64,000 nucleotides of DNA, taken from assembly GCA_017463255.1 (NCBI GenBank), contig JAFTPP010000013.1:146882-210881 (forward strand). Direction: 5' to 3'. The notes beneath the pieces are model-generated. The model saw only the letters and a program-made list of their open reading frames with translations. It was not told the origin of the DNA and did no database searches. Positions 8,393-17,051 of the stretch are shown one piece after another. The position numbers and the translations under genes are program-made. Position 1 is the stretch's first letter. Every line of letters starts with the position of its first letter. The stretch comes from Lachnospiraceae bacterium. GTDB taxonomy: Bacteria; Bacillota; Clostridia; Lachnospirales; Lachnospiraceae.

Positions 8393-9574
8393 TTACGAAT
8401 TAAGCGCCCGGTCTAAGTCGCGGATAATATCGTCCGGATGTTCCAAACCGATGGAAATACGAAGGAAAGTTTCCGTAATACCTAATTTCTGACGGGTTTC
8501 TTCTTTTAAGGACTCGTGAGTCTGGGTTCTCGGATAAGTGATGAGCGTTTCTGTACCGCCGAGACTTTCCGCAAACATAATCATATCCACATTATTTAAT
8601 AATTTTTCTGCCGTTTCAAAAGTATCCACGTTAAAAGAAATCATACCGCCAAAGCCGCTTGTCTGCTTTAAAGTAATGTCATACTGGGGATGATCTTCAA
8701 ATCCCACATAGAAAACCTTGGTAACCTTTGGCTGGGTTCTAAGCCACTCGGCAACTTTTTTTGCATTGTCATTGTGGCGGTCCATACGGAGCTGTAATGT
8801 CTTAAGACCGCGGATTAACAACCATGAATCAAGGGGAGCAAGTCCGTTTCCGTGAGACTTAAGCTGTAAACGGAAATGAGCCGCAAGTTCTTCGGAATTT
8901 ACCACTACGATACCGGCAATACTGTCGTTGTGACCACCGATATACTTGGTAGCACTGTGAACTACAACGTCTGCACCAAGCGTTAATGGTTTCTGGAAAT
9001 ATGGTGTTAAAAAAGTATTGTCAACGATTGTGAGCGCTCCGACACTTTTTGCAAGCTTGGAAATCGCTTCAATATCAGCTACTTTCATCATAGGGTTTGT
9101 AGGAGTTTCAATGAAAATCATACGTGTTTTATCCGTAAGATTTGCCTTAACCTCCTCAAGGTTTGACATATCAATATAAGTAAAAGTACAACCGTATTTG
9201 GTAAAAATATCTTCACCGATTCGGTAAGTACCGCCATAAATATCATCAGTTAAAAGAACATGGTCTCCCGGATTTAATAATGTAAAAAGAGACATGTTGG
9301 CAGCCTGACCGCTTGAAAAAGCAAACCCTTCCAGACCTTCTTCCAAGATTGCCATGGTACGTTCCAATTCCTGACGGGTCGGATTCTGAAGTCTTGAATA
9401 ATCATAACCGGTAGATTGGCCCAGTCCTTTATGTCTAAAAGTTGAAGTCTGATAAATCGGGAAGCTGACAGCACCGGTAAAGGGATCATTTCCCAATGCA
9501 CCATGAATGGCGCGAGACTCAAAATGTAAATCTTCTTTTCTGCTGTAATCATTGAAATTACTGAAATTCTTCAT
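8393..9574 (-). CDS. PLP-dependent cystathionine gamma-lyase / gamma-synthase family enzyme
   Basis: A 393-residue Cys/Met-metabolism transsulfuration enzyme, cytoplasmic and tetrameric in the family. Characteristic segments are TGYDYSRLQNPTRQELE, GLEGFAFSSGQAAN, the PLP-phosphate region, the Schiff-base lysine in VVHSATKYIGGHND, and ESLGGTETLITYPRTQTH near the C-terminus. Sequence alone does not separate cystathionine gamma-lyase, beta-lyase and gamma-synthase reliably, so no symbol is given. The ATG at 9574 follows AAAGGAC; the frame continues about 100 codons upstream through non-protein-like AT-rich DNA, which I reject. An AraC regulator starts divergently 207 bases away and may control it. 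Confidence 0.88.
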   Translation of the reverse strand: MKNFSNFNDYSRKEDLHFESRAIHGALGNDPFTGAVSFPIYQTSTFRHKGLGQSTGYDYSRLQNPTRQELERTMAILEEGLEGFAFSSGQAANMSLFTLLNPGDHVLLTDDIYGGTYRIGEDIFTKYGCTFTYIDMSNLEEVKANLTDKTRMIFIETPTNPMMKVADIEAISKLAKSVGALTIVDNTFLTPYFQKPLTLGADVVVHSATKYIGGHNDSIAGIVVVNSEELAAHFRLQLKSHGNGLAPLDSWLLIRGLKTLQLRMDRHNDNAKKVAEWLRTQPKVTKVFYVGFEDHPQYDITLKQTSGFGGMISFNVDTFETAEKLLNNVDMIMFAESLGGTETLITYPRTQTHESLKEETRQKLGITETFLRISIGLEHPDDIIRDLDRALNS

Positions 9575-9732
9575 ATATTTTTGTCCTTTCATTCCAATCT
9601 GAAATCTACACAATCTTCCATATGCCAAAACCGGCGGGAAAAATTGCGGGTTTGCAGCTACTATATCTATCATACTCAAAGTCTTTAGCACAAAATATAG
9701 AAATAATGCTTTAAATATTGCAAATAGTGCTA

Positions 9733-9738
9733 TATAAT
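9733..9738 (+). promoter_or_regulatory. Candidate -10 for the AraC regulator
   Basis: A TATAAT hexamer 43 bases before the AraC start, with no clear -35 box. TAGCAC (about 9686) and GTGCTA (about 9728) form a short inverted repeat across the divergent intergenic region and could be a regulator site. Nothing else is evident between 9575 and 9781. Confidence 0.4.
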
Positions 9739-9781
9739 CATAAAAAAGGAACAAATCCGGAAAAGAGGTGGAAATTAAGCT

Positions 9782-10612
9782 ATGCCGGAACAAAAAAGAG
9801 GTTATCTTACAAGTGATTTTAAGGTCTTTCATCTTAGGACGGAAGAAAAGAAAGATTTTGATTTTCACTATCATGATTTTGACAAGATTATTATTTTTTT
9901 ACAGGGGAATGTAACGTACAGTGTGGAGGGTAAAAATTATAAACTAAAGCCCTATGACATTGTGTTGGTCCATGCGGGGCAGGTGCATCATCCCGTGGTG
10001 CATGATGACTCGCCCTATGAGCGCATTATCATTTATATTTCCCATTCTTTCATTAACCATTATAAAAAAGAGCACTATGATTTAACGGACTGTCTGGTAA
10101 AGGCCAAGGAAGAACACACCAATGTATTCCGAGTGGAGAACCTTAAAAAGAGTAAGTTATACGAGATTATTACAGAGCTTGAGCACTCCTTTGCAAAAGA
10201 AGAATATGCCAAGGAGCTGTATCATGAGGTTCTTTTTTTAGAGTTTATGATTCATTTAAACAGGGCAATCCTTAAGAATAATGTACGCTACATAGCTACC
10301 AACGAGTCTAATGAGCAGACCCTTAAGATGATTGAGTATATCGAGGAACATATTACGGAGGAGTTATCGGTGGATTCAATTGCGGCGAAGTTTTATATGA
10401 GCAGGTATTACCTTATGCATCTTTTTAAAGAAGAGACGGGAGATACCATAGGCAACTTTATTGCCAATAAAAGGCTGATGCTTGCAAGGGATATGATAGG
10501 ACAGGGAATGCCTGTGACGGAGGCCTGCTATGCCTGCGGTTACAGGAACTATTCTACTTTTTCCAGGGCTTATAAAAAATGCTTTGGAACTGCGGCAAAA
10601 TTTAACCACTAA
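9782..10612 (+). CDS. AraC-family regulator with N-terminal cupin domain
   Basis: A 276-residue transcription factor. Residues about 1-100 are a cupin-like sensing domain with FDFHYHDFDKIIIFLQG and YDIVLVHAGQVHHPVV. The C-terminal 100 residues hold two helix-turn-helices: ELSVDSIAAKFYMSRYYLMH and VTEACYACGYRNYSTFSRAY, the second being the AraC signature. The start at 9782 follows AGAGGTGG. It lies divergent from the transsulfuration gene, so sulfur amino acid control is a plausible but unproven role. The cupin suggests a small metabolite ligand. Confidence 0.9.
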   Translation: MPEQKRGYLTSDFKVFHLRTEEKKDFDFHYHDFDKIIIFLQGNVTYSVEGKNYKLKPYDIVLVHAGQVHHPVVHDDSPYERIIIYISHSFINHYKKEHYDLTDCLVKAKEEHTNVFRVENLKKSKLYEIITELEHSFAKEEYAKELYHEVLFLEFMIHLNRAILKNNVRYIATNESNEQTLKMIEYIEEHITEELSVDSIAAKFYMSRYYLMHLFKEETGDTIGNFIANKRLMLARDMIGQGMPVTEACYACGYRNYSTFSRAYKKCFGTAAKFNH

Positions 10613-10684
10613 TTAAAGATTAAGGCTATTTTTTATAGGCTAAATCGTGTAAAATACTGATAGGATTAATTTGGAGGTGTACAA

Positions 10685-11509
10685 ATGCAAAAGAATGTTG
10701 GACTTATGGGGATGCTGCTTTTATTTTTTGTAAATGCAGTATTGTGTACCGTTAATTTTTCGTATTACAAACCGGAAGCCATTTTGATTACACTGGGACT
10801 TATTCTGGTTCTTGTTTTTGCATTGATGAAAAAAAGAAATATATCCCTGCTTTTATCTGTAGGGATTACTGTTGGATATGTGGCTTATTATATGATTCGC
10901 ATTATGAGCAATCATGCAAAGGTGGATGTAAGCTTTGTGATTTGGGCAATGATTCCGATTCTGTTTGCCGTTGTCGCGGCATATTATCAGGCCGGTTGTG
11001 ACAAGGCAGAGTGTGCGATGCGGGTTATGATTGGCGAGGAAGAAGACAGAATCCTTATCAGTAAAGAAACAGGTTTGTATAATCTTAAGGCATTGCACCT
11101 GGATTTGAAAATGCAGCATGCTTATTGCGACAGAAATAAAAAGATCCTGTCATTGATGGAAGTACAGGTAAATCTTCCTAAGGAAGTAAAGGAAAGATTA
11201 AAACAAGAACAAAAAAATGAATTATACAGGGAAATCGGAACAATTCTCATAGATTTGTTGCGTGTGGAAGACCGTGTTTATTCCGTGGAAGAGGAAGGAC
11301 GATACGGCATTCTTTTAATCTGTAATAAAGAGCAGAGCGAAGTAGTAATAGACCGAATGAGAAGAACTTTGGGGAATGCAGATAATTACAGTAAGTTAAT
11401 CGGTGTTGGAAATACAATAACGGTTGATATTGCATGTCTTGAATTTGATAATTCCGTTTACAGGGATGATTATATTTTATTTGAAAGAAGCGTACGAGGA
11501 CAACTATAA
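10685..11509 (+). CDS. Membrane protein with degenerate GGDEF-like domain
   Basis: A 274-residue protein. Three or four transmembrane helices fill residues about 5-108, ending in WAMIPILFAVVAAYYQAG. The cytoplasmic part follows a GGDEF layout: ETGLYNLKALHLDLKMQH in place of the usual DPLTGLYNR start, then SLMEVQVN, then VEDRVYSVEEEGRYGILL where an active enzyme has R.GGDEF. The signature is replaced by EEEGRYG, so diguanylate cyclase activity is very unlikely; c-di-GMP binding or a purely structural role are possible. GGAGG precedes the ATG by 8 bases. The GH1 gene follows after 25 bases and may be co-transcribed. Confidence 0.65.
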   Translation: MQKNVGLMGMLLLFFVNAVLCTVNFSYYKPEAILITLGLILVLVFALMKKRNISLLLSVGITVGYVAYYMIRIMSNHAKVDVSFVIWAMIPILFAVVAAYYQAGCDKAECAMRVMIGEEEDRILISKETGLYNLKALHLDLKMQHAYCDRNKKILSLMEVQVNLPKEVKERLKQEQKNELYREIGTILIDLLRVEDRVYSVEEEGRYGILLICNKEQSEVVIDRMRRTLGNADNYSKLIGVGNTITVDIACLEFDNSVYRDDYILFERSVRGQL

Positions 11510-11534
11510 GAAAAAAAGGAAGGTAGGGCGTATT

Positions 11535-12908
11535 ATGGGGTTTAAAAAAGATTTTATTTGGGGTGCGGCAACAGCATCCTATCAGGTAGAAGGCGCTGCT
11601 TATAAAGATGGTAAGGGATTAAATATCTGGGATGTATACTGCAAACAGCCCGGAAATGTATTTGAAGATCAGAATGGTGATGTGGCGTGCAATCAGTACG
11701 AATTGTACAAAGAAGACGTACAGTTGATGAAGGAATTGAATATCAAGGCGTACCGCTTTTCGATTAACTGGGCGAGAATTATTCCGGAAGGAACCACTGC
11801 TTTTGGGGGAACTGTGAATGAAGCGGGAATTGATTATTATAACAGACTGATTGATGAACTTATTGCAAACGGAATCGAGCCGTTTATTACTTTGTATCAC
11901 TGGGATTTACCTTACGAACTTCAGGTGAAGGGCGGATGGTTAAATGACCAGATTGTAGACTGGTTTGCAGAATATGCAACCCTCATTGCAAAGAGATTCG
12001 GCGATAGAGTGAAGAACTATTTTACCGTAAATGAGCCGGAAGTATTTTTAGGTCTTGGATACCGTGAAGGAACCCATGCGCCGGGATTAAAACTTGGGGA
12101 CAGAGAGTTTATGCGCTGTGTGCACAATATGCTAAAGGCACACGGAGCGGCAGTGCGTGCATTACGTGCCAACTGTCCGCAACCGGTAAAAATCGGTATG
12201 GCACCAACAGGCGCATTCTGCTATCCGGAAACGGAAAGTCCGGAAGATATTGCGGCAGCAAAAGAAGCAATGTTTGCAATGGACAAAAATCCCACAGGTG
12301 CAATCTGGAATTTTGCATTGGTGTGCGACCCTGTTATGTTAGGGCATTATCCTGATAGCGCCATAGAGAATTTTAAAGATGTGATGCCGGAAATTACAGA
12401 AGAAGATATGAAGCTTATCAGTGAGCCTGTGGATTTCTTTGGATTTAATCTTTATAACGGCGTTATGACAAAAATGGGCAAAGATGGAAAGCCGGAAAGA
12501 GTGAAACGCTATGATGGTTTCCCGAAAACTGCTATTCAGTGGCCGGTTACCCCGGAAGCAATCCGTTGGGCGACCAGGTTTTTATATGAAAGATACGGTA
12601 AGCCAATTTATATTACGGAAAACGGAATGTCATGCCATGATTGGGTAGCTCTTGATGGTAAGGTACATGACCCAAACAGAATTGATTTTTATCACCGTTA
12701 CTTAATTGAGCTTAAAAAATCAGCAGAAGAAGGAACGGATATCGAAGGATATTTTGCATGGTCCTTAATGGATAATTTTGAGTGGACCAACGGCTATCAT
12801 GACCGTTTTGGAATCATATATGTGGATTATCCAACACAAAAGAGAATTGTAAAAGATTCAGGATACTGGTATCGGGATATGATAGCAGAGAATGGTGAGA
12901 ATTTGTAG
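11535..12908 (+). CDS. Glycoside hydrolase family 1 beta-glucosidase / 6-phospho-beta-glucosidase
   Basis: A 457-residue cytoplasmic (no signal peptide) TIM-barrel glycosidase. The N-terminal GH1 signature is FIWGAATASYQVEGAAYKDG. The acid/base is E167 in FTVNEPEVF and the nucleophile is E362 in IYITENGMS; both are intact. The length is typical. No phospho-binding residues could be assigned with confidence, so beta-glucosidase and 6-phospho-beta-glucosidase both remain open. The ATG at 11535 is preceded by AGGAAGGTAGGG. The frame extends upstream into the previous gene, which I reject. A hairpin follows at 12947. Confidence 0.93.
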   Translation: MGFKKDFIWGAATASYQVEGAAYKDGKGLNIWDVYCKQPGNVFEDQNGDVACNQYELYKEDVQLMKELNIKAYRFSINWARIIPEGTTAFGGTVNEAGIDYYNRLIDELIANGIEPFITLYHWDLPYELQVKGGWLNDQIVDWFAEYATLIAKRFGDRVKNYFTVNEPEVFLGLGYREGTHAPGLKLGDREFMRCVHNMLKAHGAAVRALRANCPQPVKIGMAPTGAFCYPETESPEDIAAAKEAMFAMDKNPTGAIWNFALVCDPVMLGHYPDSAIENFKDVMPEITEEDMKLISEPVDFFGFNLYNGVMTKMGKDGKPERVKRYDGFPKTAIQWPVTPEAIRWATRFLYERYGKPIYITENGMSCHDWVALDGKVHDPNRIDFYHRYLIELKKSAEEGTDIEGYFAWSLMDNFEWTNGYHDRFGIIYVDYPTQKRIVKDSGYWYRDMIAENGENL

Positions 12909-12946
12909 GGGAATATGATACATTTTTCTTGTTAAAAATTATAGAT

Positions 12947-12986
12947 AGAAGGGAAAGAGCATAGTTATTTTGTTCCTTCCCTTTTT
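12947..12986 (+). terminator. Probable terminator after GH1 gene
   Basis: A short stem (AAGGGAA near 12949 with TTCCCTT near 12977, flanked by G-T and A-T pairs), a 21-base loop and a T-run (12982-12987). The stem is weaker than other terminators here. Confidence 0.55.
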
Positions 12987-13020
12987 TGAGTGATTTAATA
13001 TTTTTTGTTGACAAGTGAGT

Positions 13021-13278
13021 TTATGAAATTGGGAAGATTTCATAGAATATGTAATAGTTTTTATAGGGCATGCAACGAATGCCTTGATTTTGTAGAAGAT
13101 CATCTTGGACAAGTGGAAATTTGTAGGGAAAAAATTTTAGCTGAGAAATAGATTGTTTAAGACCTTTAATGAAATTAATCGAGATGTTCGGTTCTAATAA
13201 GGTGTAAGTGATATAGTCGCCAATGTCTATGATATCGTCCTTGGCTCGCTTTGTAAGAGTTATTCGATAATTATTCAT
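13021..13278 (-). CDS. ParE/RelE-superfamily toxin
   Basis: An 85-residue protein with the compact RelE/ParE layout: NNYRITLTKRAKDDIIDIGD at the N-terminus, a helix with a LKFFPYKFP turn, then RCMPYKNYYIFYEI as the C-terminal strands. ParE toxins inhibit gyrase and RelE toxins cleave mRNA; the sequence favours ParE weakly (DIIDIGDYI). The start is the ATG at 13278, which overlaps the end of the antitoxin gene (ATGAATAA arrangement), so the pair is translationally coupled. A longer frame to 13320 overlaps the antitoxin more deeply and is not needed. Confidence 0.8.
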   Translation of the reverse strand: MNNYRITLTKRAKDDIIDIGDYITYTLLEPNISINFIKGLKQSISQLKFFPYKFPLVQDDLLQNQGIRCMPYKNYYIFYEIFPIS

Positions 13279-13426
13279 TGGCACCATACCTTTCTTCCAG
13301 TTCATCAAAGGTTGTGTCAAAGTCTAAAAGATTGTTGTTAAGAACATCCTGTAAACCTTCATTGACAAAATCACGAATTTCCATTCTTGCAGATTCCTCT
13401 TGGGAATAGTTTATAGTTGCGTCCAT
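13271..13426 (-). CDS. Small antitoxin partner of ParE-type toxin
   Basis: A 51-residue frame starting at the ATG at 13426 behind a perfect AAAGGAGG and ending TAA at 13271, overlapping the toxin start by 8 bases. The product is acidic and helical (MDATINYSQEESARMEIRDF onward, ending EELEERYGANE), as expected for an antitoxin. No DNA-binding domain is evident in so short a chain, though its first residues could form a strand. The function is inferred from its position and coupling. Confidence 0.7.
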   Translation of the reverse strand: MDATINYSQEESARMEIRDFVNEGLQDVLNNNLLDFDTTFDELEERYGANE

Positions 13427-13455
13427 GAAAAGCCTCCTTTTGTTTTGATAGGATT

Positions 13456-13484
13456 ATCATATCATGATTGCAGTTTTTCTACAA
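13456..13484 (-). promoter_or_regulatory. Promoter of the toxin-antitoxin operon
   Basis: On the minus strand, TTGTAG (complement of 13479-13484), a 17-base spacer and TATGAT (complement of 13456-13461) form a good vegetative promoter 30 bases before the antitoxin ATG. The palindrome ATCATGAT in the spacer is a possible operator. Confidence 0.65.
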
Positions 13485-13627
13485 AGGAAAAACTTGTGAA
13501 GAATACTTGTGTGTTATGAGGAGACACTCCCGGTAGAAACTTGTGAGTGTTTTTTGTATAATGATAGATAGAGTCAGAAAAGACCAATTTCCAAATGCCG
13601 GATGGACAAGAAGTAAGTGGGGACGAA

Positions 13628-14644
13628 ATGATGAAGAAAGTAGTAGAAGAATTATTACCTAGGTTAATGAAAGAGTGTGGATTGGGAGAAATCGTCGGCA
13701 GTGTTGAAAGTGTATCTGGCGGCTTTATGCATCGGATGTACAAGGTAACAACCGAACGTGGAATTTATGCGGTGAAGCATTTAAATACAGAGATAATGAA
13801 AAGACCGGATGCACATAATAATTTTGCGCGGGCAGAAAAAATAGAGGGGATACTTGAGCAAAATAATATTCCTATTGTGCCAGCTATAGTGATTCGTGGT
13901 AGAAAGATGCAAAAAATAGATGAAGATTTCTTCTATGTGTTTAAGTGGCAGAACGGTCGGATTGCTGATTGGGATTGCATTTCTGATGAACAGTGCTATA
14001 AAGCAGGAAATATTCTTGGAAGAATCCATGCAATTGAACCGAAAAATGTTGAACCGAAGGATTTGGTATTATGCCATATAGATTGGCATGATTATATAGT
14101 GAGGGCAAAAGGGGAAGGTTCTGTTATAGCGTCTATCCTGGAAGAGAATGAAAAACTGTTGGTTTACGCTGAAAATGAATTAAACAGGGCAAGAGCCACT
14201 TTACCTAATATATTATGTTTGTCCAATGAGGACATGGATCCTAAGAATATTATGTGGGATAATGATATTCCCCATGTGATTGATTTGGAGTGCTTGGATT
14301 ATGGAAATCCCGCATCCCATGCCATACAGCTCGCCCTACAGTGGTCCGGAATTGTCACCTGTAATATGGATATTGACAAGCTGATTGCGTTTTTTAAGGG
14401 TTATCTTGTGGCATATGACAATTGCTTTCGAGGCTATAGTAATATTATAGGTGTGGGATATACTTGGATTGAGTGGCTGGAGTACAATATTGAAAGAGCT
14501 TTGGGAAACTGTATGGATGAAGCAGAAAGAGAGTTGGGCATTTGTGAGGTGAGAAATACTATCAATAGAATTGCTTATATTCAAAAGCAAGAGCCGTTGA
14601 TTAAGGATGCGTTAAATCGATTATGTTCTTTTTCTATTAAGTAG
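13628..14644 (+). CDS. Phosphotransferase-family (APH-like kinase fold) protein
   Basis: A 338-residue protein of the aminoglycoside/choline phosphotransferase fold. The N-lobe has VSGGFMHRMYKVTTERGIYAVKHLN (shown here only to locate the glycine loop and Lys) near residue 35-58. The catalytic loop is LSNEDMDPKNIMWD, where the usual HGDLHPGN histidine is an Asn but the Asp and Asn are kept. The metal-binding Asp is in HVIDLECLDYGNP. The substrate is unknown and antibiotic resistance should not be assumed. The ATG at 13628 has GTGGGGA upstream; an alternative ATG at 13595 has none. A TATAAT at 13557-13562 may be its -10. Confidence 0.75.
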   Translation: MMKKVVEELLPRLMKECGLGEIVGSVESVSGGFMHRMYKVTTERGIYAVKHLNTEIMKRPDAHNNFARAEKIEGILEQNNIPIVPAIVIRGRKMQKIDEDFFYVFKWQNGRIADWDCISDEQCYKAGNILGRIHAIEPKNVEPKDLVLCHIDWHDYIVRAKGEGSVIASILEENEKLLVYAENELNRARATLPNILCLSNEDMDPKNIMWDNDIPHVIDLECLDYGNPASHAIQLALQWSGIVTCNMDIDKLIAFFKGYLVAYDNCFRGYSNIIGVGYTWIEWLEYNIERALGNCMDEAERELGICEVRNTINRIAYIQKQEPLIKDALNRLCSFSIK

Positions 14645-14698
14645 AAATAAAAGGGTAGTTCTGCTATAATAAGTAGTTAAGTAACGGAGGGTAAATGA

Positions 14699-17047
14699 AT
14701 GGCAGTACAGAATAGCCGATGGATGAAATGGGTTAAATATATCATGGGCACGATGATGCTTGCCTCTTTTTTGTTTTTGATTCTGGGTGAATTGCTGTTG
14801 CCTGCAGAAAACAATTGGGGAGAAGATACGTTTCAGGCATTTGATGCAGAATGGGAACGGGAACTGCCTGATGGAAGCAGAAAGCCAATGACAGTACCGG
14901 GTCAATGTGATGCAAAGCATGGAGAATGGTTTACGGTGGTAACCACTTTGCCTAAAGACCAAGAGGATACATGGATTTGTGTCCGCAGTATGCAGCAGGA
15001 ATTAAGTATTTATGTAGGGGACGAACTCCGCAAAGAATATTCTACGCTGGATACGCAACCGGTGGGAAAAACCAGTACCATGACCTATGTGTTTTTTGAG
15101 TTGTTTGAAGAAGATGCGGGAAAAGAGTTACGCATGGAAATCATGAGTGATTCTGATTATGCCGGATATGTAAGTGATATTTATGAGGGTGAGAAGGCAG
15201 ATATTACATACCATTTTTATGGATTGCATATGCCTTCGGCAATTATTGCGGCATTTCTCTTTTTAATGAGCATTGTAGTAATTGCAGGTTGCGTTTTTAT
15301 ACGTTTCTATTACAAGAGAAAAGCAGATATTATACACTTGGGTAGCGGAGTCCTTGTTGCGGCAACCTGGTTGTTGGTGGAGTCAAAAATAAGACAGTTT
15401 ATTTTTCCAAACAGCACAGTAGCAATGCTTATGGGATTCTTAATGATTGCTGTTTTGCCATATCCTCTGATGGCATATTTAAACAGTATCCAAAAGGGAA
15501 GATACCAAAAAGCATACCTGGTGTTAGGAACTGCTTCAGCTATTAATTTTGCGCTGATTGTGGGATTACAGATATTCAATATCCGTGACTTTTTTGAAAC
15601 TATGGCAATTTCACATTTGATTATTGTCGCATTAATTGTGACCATGGCTGTGACCATAACCCTTGATATTGTCCATAAAAGAATATGGGAATACAGAGAG
15701 GTTGCGGTTGGGTTTGCAATTCTTATGTTAATGGGCGTTTTTGAAATCAGTCTTGTATATACCATTAATGCCAAGCTGAATGGTGTCTTTTTAGGTATCG
15801 GTCTGATTATGCTGTTAGGAACAGCGGGAATTAAGACATTAAGAGATTTATTCGCCATTGAAAAAGAAAAGCAAAGAGCCATTGCAGCCAGTGAATCCAA
15901 GGCCAAGTTTTTAGCCAATATGTCCCATGAAATCCGTACCCCTATTAACACAATTATGGGTATGAACGAAATGGTTTTACGGGAAAATCAGGATGAGACA
16001 ATTGCAGAGTATGCCTATAATATTAAAAACGCCAGCCAGATGTTGCTAGGGCTTGTAAACGAGATTCTGGATTTTTCAAAGATTGAGGCAGGTAAATTAG
16101 AAATTGTAGAAAGTGATTATAAATTGAAGGGAATGCTTCAGGACGTTGTGTTGGGAAGCAGGTTTAATGCTGACAAGAAAGGTCTTTCATTCATAACACA
16201 AATTGATGAAACCATGCCTTCGGTTTTAAAAGGTGATGAACTTAGAATAAAGCAGATTTTAAACAATCTGTTATCCAATGCAGTTAAGTATACCCAAAAA
16301 GGAAGCGTTACTTTTTTGGCAAAAGGTATTCCGTCGAAGGATGGAGTTACGTTGGAATTTAAGATTAAAGATACGGGTATCGGTATCAAAAAAGAAGACA
16401 TGGATAAGCTCTTTGCAAGCTTCCAGCGTCTGGAATTATCGAAAAACCGCTACATAGAGGGAACGGGCTTAGGACTTAACATTACTAAGCAACTGGTATT
16501 TATCATGGGCGGAACCATTACAGTAGAGAGTGAGTATTCTAAAGGAAGCTGCTTTACTGTACGGATTCCTCAACAGGTAACAGATGAATCCCCAATGGGA
16601 AGTGTCGAAAAGACATGCCGTGAGAGTGATACCATCATATCACGAACAGAAGAAGTTCTGCAGTTTCCGGATGCACAGATTTTGGTTGTGGATGATACCA
16701 AGGTGAATTTGTTAGTGATAAAAGAGTTATTAAAGCGTACCCTGGTACAGTTAGATATGGCTTCCGGTGGCGAGGAATGTTTAGCCGTAACCAAAAACAA
16801 AAAATATGATTTGATTTTAATGGATCATATGATGCCTGAACCGGACGGAATACAGACGCTTCATATGATGAGGCAGGATAAAGACAACATGAATCAGGAT
16901 ACTCCTGTTGTAGTGTTAACTGCCAATGCTTTGGTTGGAAGCAAAGAGACCTATTTAAAAGAGGGATTTGCTGATTACCTGGCTAAGCCTGTGAAAGCAG
17001 ATGAGTTAGAGAAGATGTTAGGGCAGTTTTTGGGACAGAGGATGTAA
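14699..17047 (+). CDS. Hybrid sensor histidine kinase / response regulator with 7TM-type sensor
   Basis: A 782-residue membrane kinase. TM1 is at about 13-33, followed by an extracytoplasmic domain (about 40-175) resembling a 7TMR-DISM extracellular fold, then seven helices up to about 375. The HisKA motif FLANMSHEIRTPINTI carries the phosphoacceptor H410. The HATPase region has NNLLSNAVKYT, DTGIGIK and GTGLGLNI. A C-terminal receiver has acidic residues in LVVDDTKVN and the phospho-acceptor D709 in DLILMDHMMPEPDG. With no separate output domain it would pass phosphate on to other proteins. Its stop is 4 bases before the GH43 lipoprotein start, which suggests the sensor and the sugar enzyme share an operon. 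Confidence 0.9.
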   Translation: MAVQNSRWMKWVKYIMGTMMLASFLFLILGELLLPAENNWGEDTFQAFDAEWERELPDGSRKPMTVPGQCDAKHGEWFTVVTTLPKDQEDTWICVRSMQQELSIYVGDELRKEYSTLDTQPVGKTSTMTYVFFELFEEDAGKELRMEIMSDSDYAGYVSDIYEGEKADITYHFYGLHMPSAIIAAFLFLMSIVVIAGCVFIRFYYKRKADIIHLGSGVLVAATWLLVESKIRQFIFPNSTVAMLMGFLMIAVLPYPLMAYLNSIQKGRYQKAYLVLGTASAINFALIVGLQIFNIRDFFETMAISHLIIVALIVTMAVTITLDIVHKRIWEYREVAVGFAILMLMGVFEISLVYTINAKLNGVFLGIGLIMLLGTAGIKTLRDLFAIEKEKQRAIAASESKAKFLANMSHEIRTPINTIMGMNEMVLRENQDETIAEYAYNIKNASQMLLGLVNEILDFSKIEAGKLEIVESDYKLKGMLQDVVLGSRFNADKKGLSFITQIDETMPSVLKGDELRIKQILNNLLSNAVKYTQKGSVTFLAKGIPSKDGVTLEFKIKDTGIGIKKEDMDKLFASFQRLELSKNRYIEGTGLGLNITKQLVFIMGGTITVESEYSKGSCFTVRIPQQVTDESPMGSVEKTCRESDTIISRTEEVLQFPDAQILVVDDTKVNLLVIKELLKRTLVQLDMASGGEECLAVTKNKKYDLILMDHMMPEPDGIQTLHMMRQDKDNMNQDTPVVVLTANALVGSKETYLKEGFADYLAKPVKADELEKMLGQFLGQRM

Positions 17048-17051
17048 GGTT

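Noticed and set aside
9575..9874. N-terminal extension of the transsulfuration enzyme frame
   Set aside because: It is about 100 codons of AT-rich, hydrophobic non-domain sequence upstream of a good ribosome site and ATG at 9574, and it overlaps the AraC promoter region.
13628..14644. Aminoglycoside resistance gene
   Set aside because: The kinase fold is present, but the catalytic loop His is changed and no resistance subfamily is recognised. Substrate unknown.
15310..15951. Antisense frame of 213 codons in the histidine kinase gene
   Set aside because: It is a shadow of a strongly coding gene, with no ribosome site and no domain.
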